NCBI GenBank assembly: GCA_037178625.1
Contig: CM074140.1
Location: forward strand, 1,550,001-1,614,000
Origin: Skeletonema tropicum
Taxonomy: Eukaryota; Bacillariophyta; Thalassiosirophyceae; Thalassiosirales; Thalassiosiraceae
DNA: 64,000 nt
Direction of reading: 5' to 3'
The notes beneath the pieces were generated by a model. The model was not told the DNA's origin. It ran no database searches and saw only the letters and a list, made by a program, of their open reading frames with translations. Positions 28,110-39,220 of this stretch are shown one piece after another; the first letter of the stretch is position 1, and each line of letters opens with the position of its first letter. A program made the position numbers and the translations under genes.

Positions 28110-29539
28110 ATGAGCATGAGACGACACGGCTGCAGGTCACTCAATCTATTGCACGCGATGCAACCCTTAATGACCTCCTTCATATTACTCTCATTCATGA
28201 TTATTTGCAGAGCAAGCAGCTTTCTTCGTCAAGTTGGCTGTGGCCAGCTGAGCCGGAGACAGACACAGAAAGCTCTTGTGCGTTTTCATGCGTCATCGAC
28301 TTCTGCAGTAGCTCAAACTACTGGCGAGACTGCTATTGTCTCGAAAGATGACTCTAGCACTATAACCAGTTTACTTCCTTATTTTTCCATCTACTACAAC
28401 GGTAAGCCAACAATCAAAATATGGTTCAATTTAAGGTGCTCATTATTCACTAACAAGCTGGTCGCATATGTTGGACATCAGATGTTTGGGAAGTTGATAT
28501 GCCACCAGGTCACAGATTCCCCATGAGCAAGTACAAAAAAGTTCGTAAGGCAGTGCAATCTCACATTCATGATTCTAAGCAACAAATACATTGCGACTTT
28601 CGAGAGTCTCCACTTGCATCGTTTGAAGATATTGCGACAACTCATTGCCCGGAATACATACAAAGATATCTTAGTGGGAATATGACAGATGCAGAAAATA
28701 GAAACATTGGCTTCCCTTGGACGTTACAACATGTGAATCGAACTCTAAGCTCCACTGGTGGGACTGTAGCTGCTGCATGTGATGCGTACGAGGAATACCT
28801 ACGACGATGCGACAAACTTGGCAATGATGGGCAAACTGATAACGCTCATTTGTGCTGGTCTGCACACGTTGCTGGAGGGACTCATCACGCCTTTAGAGAT
28901 TATGGCGAAGGGTTCTGTATATTCTCAGACATTGCAGTGGCTGCCAATGTGTTGCTGCAAAAGTTTCCATATCAGTCATCAACAACAACTGATCTTACTA
29001 CTACAAAATCACAAGGCATTCGGCGTATCCTCATTATAGATCTTGATGTCCACCAAGGCAATGGCAATGCAGCCCTTTTTCAGGGAAATGATAAGGTACA
29101 AACATTCTCCGTCCACTGCCGTTCCAATTACTTTTCAAAGAAGGAAAAGTCTGATTTAGATATTGAGTTGCCTGCGGGATGTGAGGATGACACTTACTTG
29201 ACAACACTCAAACACTGGCTACGGCGGATAGAAGAGCACCCATTTGATGATGACTATGATCAGCAGGGAAAGCAAAGTCAGAAACCTTTTGACTTCATCT
29301 TTTACCAAGCTGGAGTCGACATACACAAGGATGATCGGCTTGGACGTCTTTCCATCAGTCAGGAGGGTGTATCGAGGAGAAATCATCTTGTGTATGACTT
29401 TGCACATCGGATGCGTGCGCCGCTTGTGATTTGTATGGGAGGTGGATACCCCAGGGATGATTGGGCACCGATTTTGACTGCTCACGCTGGAGTATACATC
29501 GAGGCTCACCAGTATCTTTCATCGTTTGGAAGGGATTAG
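28110..29539 (+). CDS. Histone deacetylase-family zinc hydrolase, class IV-like
   Basis: Two exons, 28110-28401 and 28482-29539, with an 80-bp GT-AG intron. Splicing joins FSIYYN to DVWEVDMPPGHRFPM, giving 449 aa. HDAC signatures are intact: SAHVAGGTHHAF (paired catalytic His), YGEGFCIFSDIAVAA, ILIIDLDVHQGNG (Asp/His zinc ligands), HKDDRLGRLSIS (second Asp ligand) and MGGGYPRD (transition-state Tyr). The ordering and the AGGTHHAF.DYGEGFCIFND-like block fit the HDAC11/class IV branch. The N-terminal ~70 residues are basic, then hydrophobic, then Ser/Arg-rich, so the protein may be organelle-directed. If so, the substrate need not be a histone; class IV enzymes also remove fatty acyl groups. 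The start codon is uncertain (also 28158). Confidence 0.88.
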
Positions 29540-29833
29540 ATCTTTCCTGATGCAATGTTTGCGTCCATTCATTTTCTTTTGGTTATACATTGTAAAGTAT
29601 TTGAATATTATTATGTAATTAAAGCTCCTCCACAGTGCTAGGTTTTTCGGTTTTGATCGTACCAATCTAAATGAACATAGGAATCGGTATCGAGAAATGA
29701 GGGAAACGACTCCAATTCCTTCGCTCTTGCACGTCTCGAATCTCGAAGCCAATGATGAACACACAACTCCTTCACCACTTACTTATGCAGCACTAAAGGA
29801 CGGCAATACTACATTGACTGGACAACACGACAA
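29540..29833. other. Intergenic spacer upstream of M36 protease
   Basis: 294 bp holding the HDAC 3' end and the protease promoter. No further feature seen. Confidence 0.35.
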
Positions 29834-32800
29834 ATGAAGAAATATGCCCTCCTGACGAGGGTAGTTATAACAATTTGCTGCTTTACTGCACTTGGCGTTG
29901 CAGCCTACTTTCGGCTATTCAACAGTCGAGTGACGATCTCTGATGATCTCAACTCTGCAAGGGCACAAGAAATAACCGCAGCGACAGAGGCTCTCCGCAA
30001 TGCTGCGATATCTCAGCCGCATAAATTCGGCATAGAAAAGGCCGATGTGCATACTCTGCGTGTTACTGACTCTGTCCCCAGCGCGAAGGCTGGAGTTAGG
30101 CATGTCTATCTTACCCAAGAAATAAATGGAATACCTATTAGCAACACACTGTTATCAACGATAGTGAAACAAGATATTGATGACAGTAGTATTGAAAACC
30201 ACCCATACAACAATTATGTTCGAACATCCGGTCAGAGCGAAGGTACATTGCGTTCTCAGGTAGTCAAGATTGTTTCCTCAAAACAAGCATCGCCACTGAT
30301 AAGAAATGCTGAGACTTGTGTTGATACAAATGTACCTACACTCACCGCTGAAGAAGCACTTTCGATTGCAGTGAACGAGGTGCTTGGAATCAATGGTGCA
30401 ACATTTCGTCGACGGGTCTTGGATGAAGTGGATACTGTCAGTGAGAGACAAAAGAGTGTATTCGAAGCTGATGACATATTACTAAATGATACTCCTTGTC
30501 AGCTAGCTTTCTGGTCAATTCCCAACAACAACCACAATGCAGACAATTGCAATATTCGCCTCTCGTGGAGTTGCATAATCAAGCCCACTCACGCTAGTTC
30601 TATGGAAGTCTTGATTGAGGCATCTAAAGGAACCATTTTGCACGTCATCAAGTTTGGCGAGACAGAAGAGAACTATGATATCACCACACAACAACAGCAA
30701 GCAGATCCGTCAAGGCGTCGTCTTTCTACTTATAGTGCCGTACCGTACCCAAATGAAAACCCTTGCCCATCATGTGCCCAGTACAGCTTGACTGCGGGCG
30801 AAGCAAAGTTGAATATTGACGACATTGAGCCATTATCTCTCGTCATGGATCCAGAATATTTGCCTTCATCTCCAAAAGGATGGCTAACAGTTGGAGATGT
30901 AACGTATGACAAGACCCAAGGCAATAATGCTCGCGCAGCCTTTAACGTTAACGAAGGTCTAGTTGACTTTTACGATTCTGGTGAAGCTGTGGCTATGACA
31001 GACAAAGACGGATCTGTGTTTGATTATTCAGACCAGGACGTTATCCCAGAGAATATGCTTGATTCTTTAGAAGCAGCAGTTACGAACGCTTTCTATTGGA
31101 CAAACATTATGCACGATATCTTGTATCAGTATGGCTTCAATGAAGAAAGTGGTAACTTCCAGGAGGATAACTTTGGCTTGGGTGGCGAAGAGGGTGATAG
31201 TGTTGTGGTAGAAGTGAAAGAAACTCAGGCTTTCAACAACGCTGTCTTCTTGCCTACTTTAGATGGAGCTAGGGCGTTAATGATTCTCTTCATATTCCTC
31301 AGAAGTGACGCCAAAGTCGTTCTCAATGTTTCAGATGAGGTCTACACTGCCAGCCCAGCTGCGTTTGGTCCTACTGAGTACAACATCACAGGTGCTCCTG
31401 TGATCTACTCCAACGGGATAGAATGCGATCCTGTCGAAGACAAATTATACAAGGGTGCTGTGGTGCTCATTGACAGGGGGACTTGCGTCTTCACTGCTAA
31501 GGTGAACAACGCTCAGAAGAGGGGGGCTGTTGCGGTGATCGTGGCTGACGACGTTTACGGACCTTTGTTTTCAATGCAGGGAACAGACAAGACCGAAATT
31601 CCATCAGTTTCAATTACTAAAAGAGATGGAAACCGACTCAAACAATCTCTACCAGCAAGCAAAAGCGTCTTGGCTGTCGAAAATGCAGATTTGATTATCA
31701 GGGACTCCGCGTTTGACAATGGAATCATCATTCACGAATACTGCCATGGTTTGACGACAAGGCTCAGCGGGGGTCCCAGTAATCAGGTTTGTGTAGATCC
31801 AAGACTAGCTAAGGAGACTGGTAGCGAAGGATGGAGCGACTTTTGTACTTTGTTCGTCACTGCAACGAATACGACTGGGAGGACGAGGACTGTAGGATCT
31901 TTTGCGTCCTGGTCGATTGAAGGAATAAGGATTTTTCCTTACTCTACTGACCTTGCCATTAATCCTTCCACTTACAGTTTCATAAACGCCGCGGCGAACG
32001 CCGCTGGAGCAGATGCAACTCACTTCGTAGGTACTATTTTTGCGACTGTGTTATGGGACATGTATTGGGCAATCATTGACTTTGAGGAGAAGAATGGCCG
32101 TCTTGGCTTTAATGCAAACAAGTACGAGAGTGGGGTGGGAGGTAGCAACATCGCAATGCAACTTGTCGTCGAAGGCTTAAAGACGCAACCTTGCTATCCT
32201 TCTTTTGTGGATTCAAGAGATGCCATTCTTGTCAGCGATCTCATATTGTATGACGAAGAGTATAAATGTGTGATATGGGAATCATTTGCAAGGCGAGGCC
32301 TAGGCGCGTCCGCCGTGGGTTCAACTTTGGGTACTATCAATGTTGAAGAAGCCTTCGATGTGCCAGAGTACTGCTTAGGACCATACATCTCTCAAACATC
32401 CGTCAATTATACTATTATTTCTGGAGATGACGATGAATACATCGACAATTGTGAAATTCTAAAGGCGACCATCACGTTGAAAAACACGGGCATTGGGAAT
32501 TTCACTAGTCTTCACCTTGTTGAAATTGTATCAAATTCAAGCACACCAACTATTTTGAATGAGTTACCTATGCAGCTCATAGATTTTCCTGAGAGAGCGT
32601 CAATATCTATTGACATTGACTTCATTGTTGACGGATTGATGTACGGTGAGCCCTTGGAACTGGAAGCAAAGTTTTCTGCTGCGGAGATAATGGAGCCAAT
32701 ATTGGTTTCAATAGTCTTCGATGCAGAAACATCTACAGACCTTGTTATGAGAGAAAGTGTCACTTGGGATTTCAAAGACGGTGGTAATAACTTTACTGCT

Positions 32801-34173
32801 ATTGATGGATACTTCTCTTTAGAAGCATCACGCACGGTTTTGACGGTTGACGGCGTTCCATATTACTCTCCAACTGCGCTGTTTGGTAAGATATCGAAGT
32901 GCTTGCTTCGAATGATTGTTTTCTTCCTTCTTTTCTTTCCGCTCACGAGTTTTTTATCGTATTTACGTGTAGGCCCACAAAATTTTAGTCTGGTCGATTT
33001 AGTGATAATGGATGGACAAGGTCTGGAATGTGAGCCGATAAGTGATGACAAATACTCTGGATCTGTTGTCTTGGTTGGAAGAGGCGAATGCGATTTTGTT
33101 ACCAAAGTGAGTACGCATATGATCGATTGTGTCACATGCATGAGGAGCACCTTGAGTCGGCTAACACATTTTTTCTCTAGGTCTTGAACGCTCAGAATCG
33201 AGGAGCAAGTGCCGTGATCATTGTCAACAATGTGAACTCAAATCCACTAAAAATGGGTGGAAATAATGATGACATCCGCATACCTTCAGTAATGGTGTCA
33301 ATGCTTGATGGAAGTACAATCAAGGAAAACATAAAAACGTCTCTTGCAAGTTTATCCTATGATGCCTCTATAAAAGAAGCTCTATCGTCTTTTTTGGGGC
33401 TGCCGACCCAATGCAACAGAGTGCGATCTCCTCATTTTTTGTTGAGGAGTGATTCTTCTATATCTATCTGGGTGAGCTTTGACATCAAAGGGGTCACGTA
33501 TTACTTTCAATCATATGACCGTGCAAACGTTGGACTGTTTAATGGAAAGGATCGTGTCACCCTTACGCCAGATGGTGGCGAGAAATACAACTCCAACGAT
33601 AAAGTCGAGACTATTGGATCTTGTCCTTCTCCAGGCGACATTGGATGGAGAGAGGACTCGGGTCCAATGTTCAAAGAAGTCGTGATTTCTTCGAAAGCTC
33701 TTCAGGACTCAAATATGATAGGTCAAATGGTACAGCTTGACATAGCTCTTGCAACAGGCTTGTTGTCGTATGGCAGCTACTTCTCCATACAAAAAATCAA
33801 AGTTGATAACGTCGGAGTTCCTGTGAAAGATGCAAATGCCCTTAGTTCATGTGCAATGCCATCGGAAGCACCATCGCGGATGCCAATGTATTCAGAGTCT
33901 CCCTCGCAGAAGCCATCCCTAAAGTCATCAGAGTCTCCCACCCAGGAGCCATCCCTAAAGTCATCAGAGTCTCCCTCCCAGGAGCCATCCCTCAAGTCAT
34001 CAACTGAACCGTCATCTTCTCAAGTACCATCCCTCAAGCCATCTGATACTACGCCTACATCAGAACGTGTTGTAGATTCTTCTATTACAAGCTCATCAAA
34101 GCTAACAAATACTACAATGGCATTGGTATTGTTGGTGATGTTTAGCATCTTGACACTCATAGCATTCGCATAG
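29834..34173 (+). CDS. M36 (fungalysin) metallopeptidase with two PA domains, Pro/Ser repeat stalk and C-terminal membrane anchor
   Basis: Three exons: 29834-32885, 32973-33106 and 33181-34173. The introns are 87 bp, in frame and easily missed as coding, and 74 bp. Total 1392 aa. An N-terminal hydrophobic signal-anchor (residues ~6-27) is followed by an FTP-type propeptide (HVYLTQEINGIPISNT). The catalytic domain has HEYCHGLTTRLSGG with zinc His at 634 and 638, and EGWSDF supplying E665. One PA domain (GAVVLIDRGTCVFTAKV) is inserted before the active site. A second (GSVVLVGRGECDFVTK joined to VLNAQNRGASAVIIV) spans the last intron. Near the C-terminus 12-residue units such as SESPSQEPSLKS repeat (33890-34010), then a membrane helix (MALVLLVMFSILTLIAFA) ends the protein. 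This suggests a cell-surface or vacuolar endopeptidase with a cleavable propeptide. Confidence 0.9.
33887..34062 (+). repeat. Coding tandem repeat, 36-bp units (Pro/Ser stalk)
   Basis: About three near-identical 36-bp units encode SESPSQKPSLKS, SESPTQEPSLKS and SESPSQEPSLKS, followed by degenerate ones (EPSSSQVPSLKPS). Pro/Ser repeats next to a membrane segment are common in diatom surface proteins. Confidence 0.7.
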
Positions 34174-34365
34174 TGCCCATAATATAAAGAGTTTTTAGCC
34201 TTTCTGCTATCCGATCTCTCATCTCTTGGTGGTGGCTTTGGCAATCTTGTTGATACACGAACAATCATAACGTTGCGTGGCAATGATAATAACGTGCATG
34301 TATTAATTTGGACTCGGATCTGCTCAAAGCGACCCATGTTGTACCATCATTGATGTTGTCATCAC

Positions 34366-36741
34366 TCAATCAAGCGCGTCAGCGGCATTCAGTAGCATTT
34401 CTATCTGTTCTTCGCTTTTGCTTGGAGACACAGTAGTTACAATCTTTCTTGGCTTCAGACAATGCACACAATCAACCAACTCTGGGAAACTTGAGTGCTC
34501 GCTGTAGGGAACTCCATGAACGCTATATTTCCCGTTTGTTTTGCTGCTGATAAGGTGTCTACCAGGCTTCGGTTGGCCGCATGGGAGAAGAGTTTGTTTC
34601 TTATCTTTTGCACTAAATGTCCATCCCGTTGGCCGAAACGCTACGACTCGTTCATAATTGGCAGTCAGCGCCTTGCCTGCTTTGCTATTGTTTGCTTGCT
34701 CCAAGAATTCTGGCATATCCTTGAAATTACATTTGCCTAAAGGTACAATCCAAATACACGCCTCGTCCTTCTTTGTAGTGAAAATGCTCATTCTTTCCTC
34801 CGGCCAGCCCAATGCTTTCAAAATACGGAGCCTTCTCGAGTCAACATAGACTTTCTTCTTCAAATGCTGTGCAACAGACAAATAAATTTTCTCCTTGCCT
34901 ATCGTATAGCTACCGAATAAGAAAAGAGTTTTTGAGCCTCGCTTGGACTTTTCCATCTCCTCACTGGCTACATCGATTGCTGCTGCTATGGCTTCTTCTT
35001 GGGTGGGAAGCTCATATTTTGGATTACAATAAGTGGTATCCAGGAATAATTCATCTAAGCGAGGAGTCAATGTACTCATAGCTCGAATCTGAGGAATTTC
35101 AAGCATGATTTTCCGGTTCCATCTAAAATCTCCCACATGTAGGATGCGTCTATTGCCGACTTCAAACAAGAACATGACAGCTCCAGGACAGTGATTTGCA
35201 TCGAGGAGTGTCACTTTGACTGACTTATCCTTACTGGGAATGATTGTTGGTTCGTTCATTGGGAGAGGGTGTAGAAATTTCTGCTCTACACCAAGATTTT
35301 GAGTCACTAAAGTTGCAGTCGGCAGCTGAAGGTGGTCACGATGCGTTTCTGTCAGATATGTGTCCACAAATTCCAAAAACAACTCAAGAAAGAAGTCACT
35401 ACTCACCGAGCAATAAATGATACCTTCATTCCATTTCTTCGTGATTCCACCATAATGATCCGAATGAAAATGAGTAAGAAAGTAGTTTTGCGTCAAAGTT
35501 CCAGCGTAGTAGAAGCCATCACAAAGAAAATCTGTGCCAGGTATCCGCTTGTAGCTTGGACACTGCCCGCTCCGACGATTGCTAGATGCCCATGAACCTT
35601 TTCGAAATGGTGCCCTCTTCCCATTATTGGTGCCTGACTTCAGACCCTTCTGAGAAATTTCGTCGGCTTTTTTCTTTGCTTGTCGAGAACCAGCCATCAA
35701 CACGTTCGTCAAGGATCGCACTGGAGCCTTGAAAAATTGGTTGAGCATCGATTGCTTCTCTTTGCTTTGCTGTACAGTTTTGCCAGCGTCTCCATGCCAT
35801 TGTGCACTTTTGTATGGGTTAGTTACCAGTGCTTTAGATGACGATGACGATTCCACTGGCACCATAAAATCATCTTCTACCTCAGCACTGGAAGTTCTCA
35901 TTGCTGGACCAAATTTGGTAGAACATCGTTTCATGTGAGCAACGCGACTTTTGAATCCCTTGCCTGACAAGTTCGTCCCACAGATGTAGCACACGTCATT
36001 TTCGGGACTGCTTGCTCGCTTTGCCTGGGGTTGTTTAACAGCTTGTTCGTCAGATGCTGCTTCTTGTTGTTGACCGGAGCATGAATCGCTTTCACTATCA
36101 TCGTCAATCTCAATACACTCTATCAATAAATCATCGTTCTCAGACCCGCAACAGCTTGCATCCCCTTGCAAGTTATTATTCTCGTCGTCAATCTCCACAT
36201 TGTCATTCAAATCAGCACCCTCCACATTGTCATTCAAATCAGTATTGGAGGTAATGCAGCGCAAGTCAACGTCATCGTCAGATAATTCATCCTCGTCTAA
36301 TGATTTAGCCGCAGTAGTATCATTTGATAACCTTAAATTTGTGCCCTCACCATCACCTGTCTTTGGCTTCTTGGAGATCACATCTTCTGCTGGAGCTTCC
36401 TTTGTATCAGTTACTTTGAGTTCGCAATCAATAATATTATTTACAGTGGTGATGTCCTTGTCATTAAGTGACTCTTTTGGTGGCGGAGCTGCAGCGGCAG
36501 TAGTTGGCTGCTTCCTCTTCTTTCCCCCTTGAGCTGGCTGCAGATCATCATCTCGACGATCATCTTGAATTATTAACGGCCTCTGTTGAGATTGGAGCAC
36601 ATCAATTGTGTCGTCCTCGAGGTTGTGGCTTTTTGTCCTGCATGTAGGGCACAAATCTTTTCCCGATGCTGTGGCGAAACGCTTGTCACAAGCAGTACAC
36701 TTGACAATGCGACGGACCATAGTCACAAATGTTGTAAACAA
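34366..36741 (-). CDS. SNM1: SNM1/Pso2-type DNA cross-link repair nuclease with UBZ4 zinc finger
   Basis: Single exon, 791 aa (alternative start MVRRIVKC at residue 8). An N-terminal CxxC pair motif (CTACDKRF, LCPTCRTK) looks like a small zinc ribbon. An acidic middle precedes a UBZ4 ubiquitin-binding finger at ~251-275 (CYICGTNLS.., HMKRC). The C-terminal metallo-beta-lactamase/beta-CASP domain has HFHSDHYGG from ~residue 424 (HxHxDH), LLDANHCPGAVMFLF, VGDFRW, LFLDTTYCNPKYELP, FLFGSYTIGKEKI and VPYSEHSSF. SNM1 proteins are 5' exonucleases that unhook interstrand cross-links, and UBZ4 recruits them to ubiquitylated PCNA in vertebrate SNM1A and yeast Pso2. All catalytic residues that I can check are present. 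Convergent with the M36 gene. Confidence 0.92.
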   Translation of the reverse strand: MFTTFVTMVRRIVKCTACDKRFATASGKDLCPTCRTKSHNLEDDTIDVLQSQQRPLIIQDDRRDDDLQPAQGGKKRKQPTTAAAAPPPKESLNDKDITTVNNIIDCELKVTDTKEAPAEDVISKKPKTGDGEGTNLRLSNDTTAAKSLDEDELSDDDVDLRCITSNTDLNDNVEGADLNDNVEIDDENNNLQGDASCCGSENDDLLIECIEIDDDSESDSCSGQQQEAASDEQAVKQPQAKRASSPENDVCYICGTNLSGKGFKSRVAHMKRCSTKFGPAMRTSSAEVEDDFMVPVESSSSSKALVTNPYKSAQWHGDAGKTVQQSKEKQSMLNQFFKAPVRSLTNVLMAGSRQAKKKADEISQKGLKSGTNNGKRAPFRKGSWASSNRRSGQCPSYKRIPGTDFLCDGFYYAGTLTQNYFLTHFHSDHYGGITKKWNEGIIYCSVSSDFFLELFLEFVDTYLTETHRDHLQLPTATLVTQNLGVEQKFLHPLPMNEPTIIPSKDKSVKVTLLDANHCPGAVMFLFEVGNRRILHVGDFRWNRKIMLEIPQIRAMSTLTPRLDELFLDTTYCNPKYELPTQEEAIAAAIDVASEEMEKSKRGSKTLFLFGSYTIGKEKIYLSVAQHLKKKVYVDSRRLRILKALGWPEERMSIFTTKKDEACIWIVPLGKCNFKDMPEFLEQANNSKAGKALTANYERVVAFRPTGWTFSAKDKKQTLLPCGQPKPGRHLISSKTNGKYSVHGVPYSEHSSFPELVDCVHCLKPRKIVTTVSPSKSEEQIEMLLNAADALD

Positions 36742-36992
36742 TAGATCAGAGGAGCTATAGATGATATAATGTTTCTTCAGGTTTTAGTGGTGCATTGCCT
36801 TTCACTTTGGTAGCGCTTTGCCGTGGTTGTTGCGTCTTCGTTGTCGTTACTACAGTTGCATTGCATGAATGAAGGCAATGCATGCAATGCACCTTCTTTT
36901 TTGTGAAGAGTCAGAGGAGAAAGCTGGAGACAGGTTTGGGTACCGTTAAGTATTCAAAAGTCGTACACGCAAGAAAGGTCCCGCCTGCCCTG
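36742..36992. other. SNM1 upstream spacer
   Basis: Promoter side of SNM1 with overlapping ATGCAATGCA-like repeats around 36850-36890, ending at the left boundary of a long-inverted-repeat element. No gene seen. Confidence 0.35.
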
Positions 36993-37132
36993 GAAGACCC
37001 CCTATGAGATGAGGCCTTTAGTGTAAAGACAGTGTGACTTGCTAATGTGACTTGTGTCACTATACTTGCGATTTACGAAAGGCCTCGTTTGGCGATCCAA
37101 AGCAAGAAAAGCGGTATTTAAATCTGTCACAT

Positions 37133-37257
37133 CTAGGGACACTCAGGGACACTCACCGCGAGTGTCCCTGACTGTCCCTGAGTGTCCCCGACTGTCCCTC
37201 ACTGTCCCTCACTGTCCCTGACTATCCCTGAGTGTCCCTACTGTCCCTGAGTGTCCT
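37133..37257 (+). repeat. Short-period tandem repeat inside left TIR
   Basis: About a dozen tandem units alternate between ACTGTCCCTG-like and AGTGTCCCTG-like 10-mers. The mirror copy lies in the right arm at ~37766-37900. This subterminal array makes up the inner half of each TIR. Confidence 0.75.
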
Positions 37258-37410
37258 CGCCAATTTTACCATCACTACACGCACTATAGATAGATAGATA
37301 GATTATTTGATAGTCACGTCATAGAAGTACCTACCTATCTAATCACAAACTTCTATGCACTACAGATCCTACACAAACACACCATGTATAGATTTAGACG
37401 CCTCTAGCAT

Positions 37411-37737
37411 CGCACAAGACAGCGTACCAGTCAATCAGACGACGATGGGAGCGAGAGTGAAGAATGCATTGATATCTCATCTTACTCATCAAACTCAAAC
37501 GATCACCTTTTCTCCGACTCTTCCGCTGCTTCAAACTCTTCCGCCTCATCATCAAGCGACAGCGAATCAGACGAAAGTGAATCAGACGAAGTAGATTGTC
37601 TACCAGGAGCCTTGAAAATGCGCTCTCTGGAGAATGACAGCGACAGCAATCCAACTGCTAGCTCTAATGACTCTGATTCTGATATTGTCAGATTGTGTTT
37701 AAGGAATGCTTGCCACCGTCTGATTCGAGCATGGTGA
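37411..37737 (+). pseudogene. Ser/Asp-rich open frame inside the inverted-repeat element
   Basis: A 108-codon frame without an ATG near its beginning encodes acidic Ser/Asp/Glu runs (SDDDGSESEE, SSSSDSESDESESDE) and ends DIVRLCLRNACHRLIRAW. A TAG lies two codons upstream, coinciding with a possible acceptor (CCTCTAG). It may be a captured exon or a relic of a transposase N-terminus. I cannot name it. Confidence 0.35.
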
Positions 37738-38040
37738 TGGTGCGTGTAGTGATGGTAAATTGGCGAGGACACTCAGAGACAGTAGGGACACTCAGGGATA
37801 GTCAGGGACAGTGAGGGACAGTGAGGGACATTCAGGGATAGTCGATGACAGTCGGGGACAGTCAGGGACACTCGCGGTGAGTGTCCCTGAGTGTCCCTAG
37901 ATGTGACAGATTTGAATACCGCTTTTCTTGCTTTGGATCGCCAAACGAGGCCTTTCGTAAAACGCACGTATAGTGACACAAGTCACATTAGCAAGTCACA
38001 CTGCCTTTACACTAAAGGCCTCATCTCATAGGGGGTCTTC

Positions 38041-39220
38041 CTGATGCGCCCGACTCGTCCTGTGTGGCAGAACTCTGGCAGCTGACTGTTCCAATATAAC
38101 AGACCCTCAATGTTCATGTGGTCAAGCAGTACGAACCAACCAAGAGTACCTTCCGCCGCAAGGTTGCCCAGCTGTACGAATCCGAAGGGCGGCAAGCGCA
38201 AAACTTGGCCGCTGGCAAGCCTAACCCCAAGCCGGTCAAGTAAGGCAGGCGTGCACAGGTTCATCGTGCAAGGAGCGCAATAAACGCCGGAAAAAGGATG
38301 AGCGGATAATTCCAGGAGGCACCAAAACTAGAGGTAAGTTAACGGAGACGACCCAACTCCCATGCAGCAGACGAAGTCTCTACTCACAAGAAAAGGAACG
38401 CTGCATCGCTTGCTGTTGGAGAACAACTCCTCACGCTACCACCCAACGACACGCACCTCCCAAGCGAAAGAAAAAGAAGCCGTCAACTTGAGGCCCACAT
38501 GCTTGTTTCTGTTTCGTCTTCTTGTGTAAGCAGATGCACTCTCATCTGGTTACGAACGCTCAGGCGTTTAGGAGAAGCTTCCAACTCCTACGGGGGCACC
38601 CGTTTTGCTGTGTGGCAATCTTTTCGGCAATCCAAAAGACCATACGTTGTACCCAAGCAGGTCTAGATTGTACTCGTGTAGACATCTGATCTGATTAACT
38701 TTGTATTTAATAGATGTTCATTGCTCAATCAATTACTTCTTCATCTCATGCTCTGTATAAGGCTCTTGCTGTGGTTAAGGCGGTTATGATGCTTTTTTTT
38801 TCTACTATTCCTACGTTAAAACATTTATTAGAAAGTAATCCCAATAAAGGCGTTTCATCCACCACCACTTAGAGCGGCACCATGATATGTAAAAGCAACC
38901 CCTATGGCAGCATCAGCGTACTAGCCAGCCAAGGCATCATATTAACTCTCTTCCACTGCTGCTTAAATATCGACCCCATCTTCAACGTGAATGCGCAGTT
39001 TGTGTCCGACAAGCTATCGCAGCGTCTTCTAAATTATCCCTCCCACGATCACCTTCGAATCGGCCCGTCTCCACCGCAGTTGCCGCTGTTTGCTGCTGGA
39101 CGAGTAACATAAACCACAGCATCAGCGCCATCCTCTTCGTGGATATTGCGGAACTGTATTGTGATTAAAATTCCGCCTTTTGTATTCGACAAGCGCCGCC
39201 ACTCTTTTCAATCATTTCGA
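38041..39220. other. Accessory spacer with fragmentary open frames
   Basis: Two coding-looking fragments occur on plus. One runs from an AACAG acceptor-like site near 38095 to a TAA at ~38240 and is Lys/Gln/Arg-rich (KQYEPTKSTFRRKVAQLY). The other is a 98-codon open frame, 38368-38666, without an ATG at its start. A GTAAGT..AG pair between them would leave a 34-bp intron, far shorter than the others here, so I treat them as decayed. A 76-aa ORF at 38882-39112 has no recognisable motif. Confidence 0.3.

Larger units (their letters stand above)
36993..38040. mobile_element. Non-autonomous element with ~290-bp terminal inverted repeats
   Basis: The left arm (36993-~37284) and right arm (~37748-38040) are reverse complements over ~290 bp with only scattered mismatches and small indels. 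Both start GAAGACCCCCTATGAGATG. Flanks may share CTG (CTG|GAAG ... CTTC|CTG), which would be a 3-bp duplication, but this is weak. The unique centre is ~460 bp and encodes no transposase. Long TIRs with a small centre recall Mutator-like or foldback elements, and the superfamily cannot be fixed by eye. Confidence 0.75.

Noticed and set aside
37133..37257. CRISPR-like array from the GTGTCCCTG repeats
   Set aside because: Units are directly tandem with no spacers and lie inside inverted-repeat arms of a eukaryotic element.
38095..38666. Two-exon gene downstream of the long-TIR element
   Set aside because: The only frame-compatible intron would be 34 bp, far below the 67-106 bp seen elsewhere, and neither piece has a start codon.
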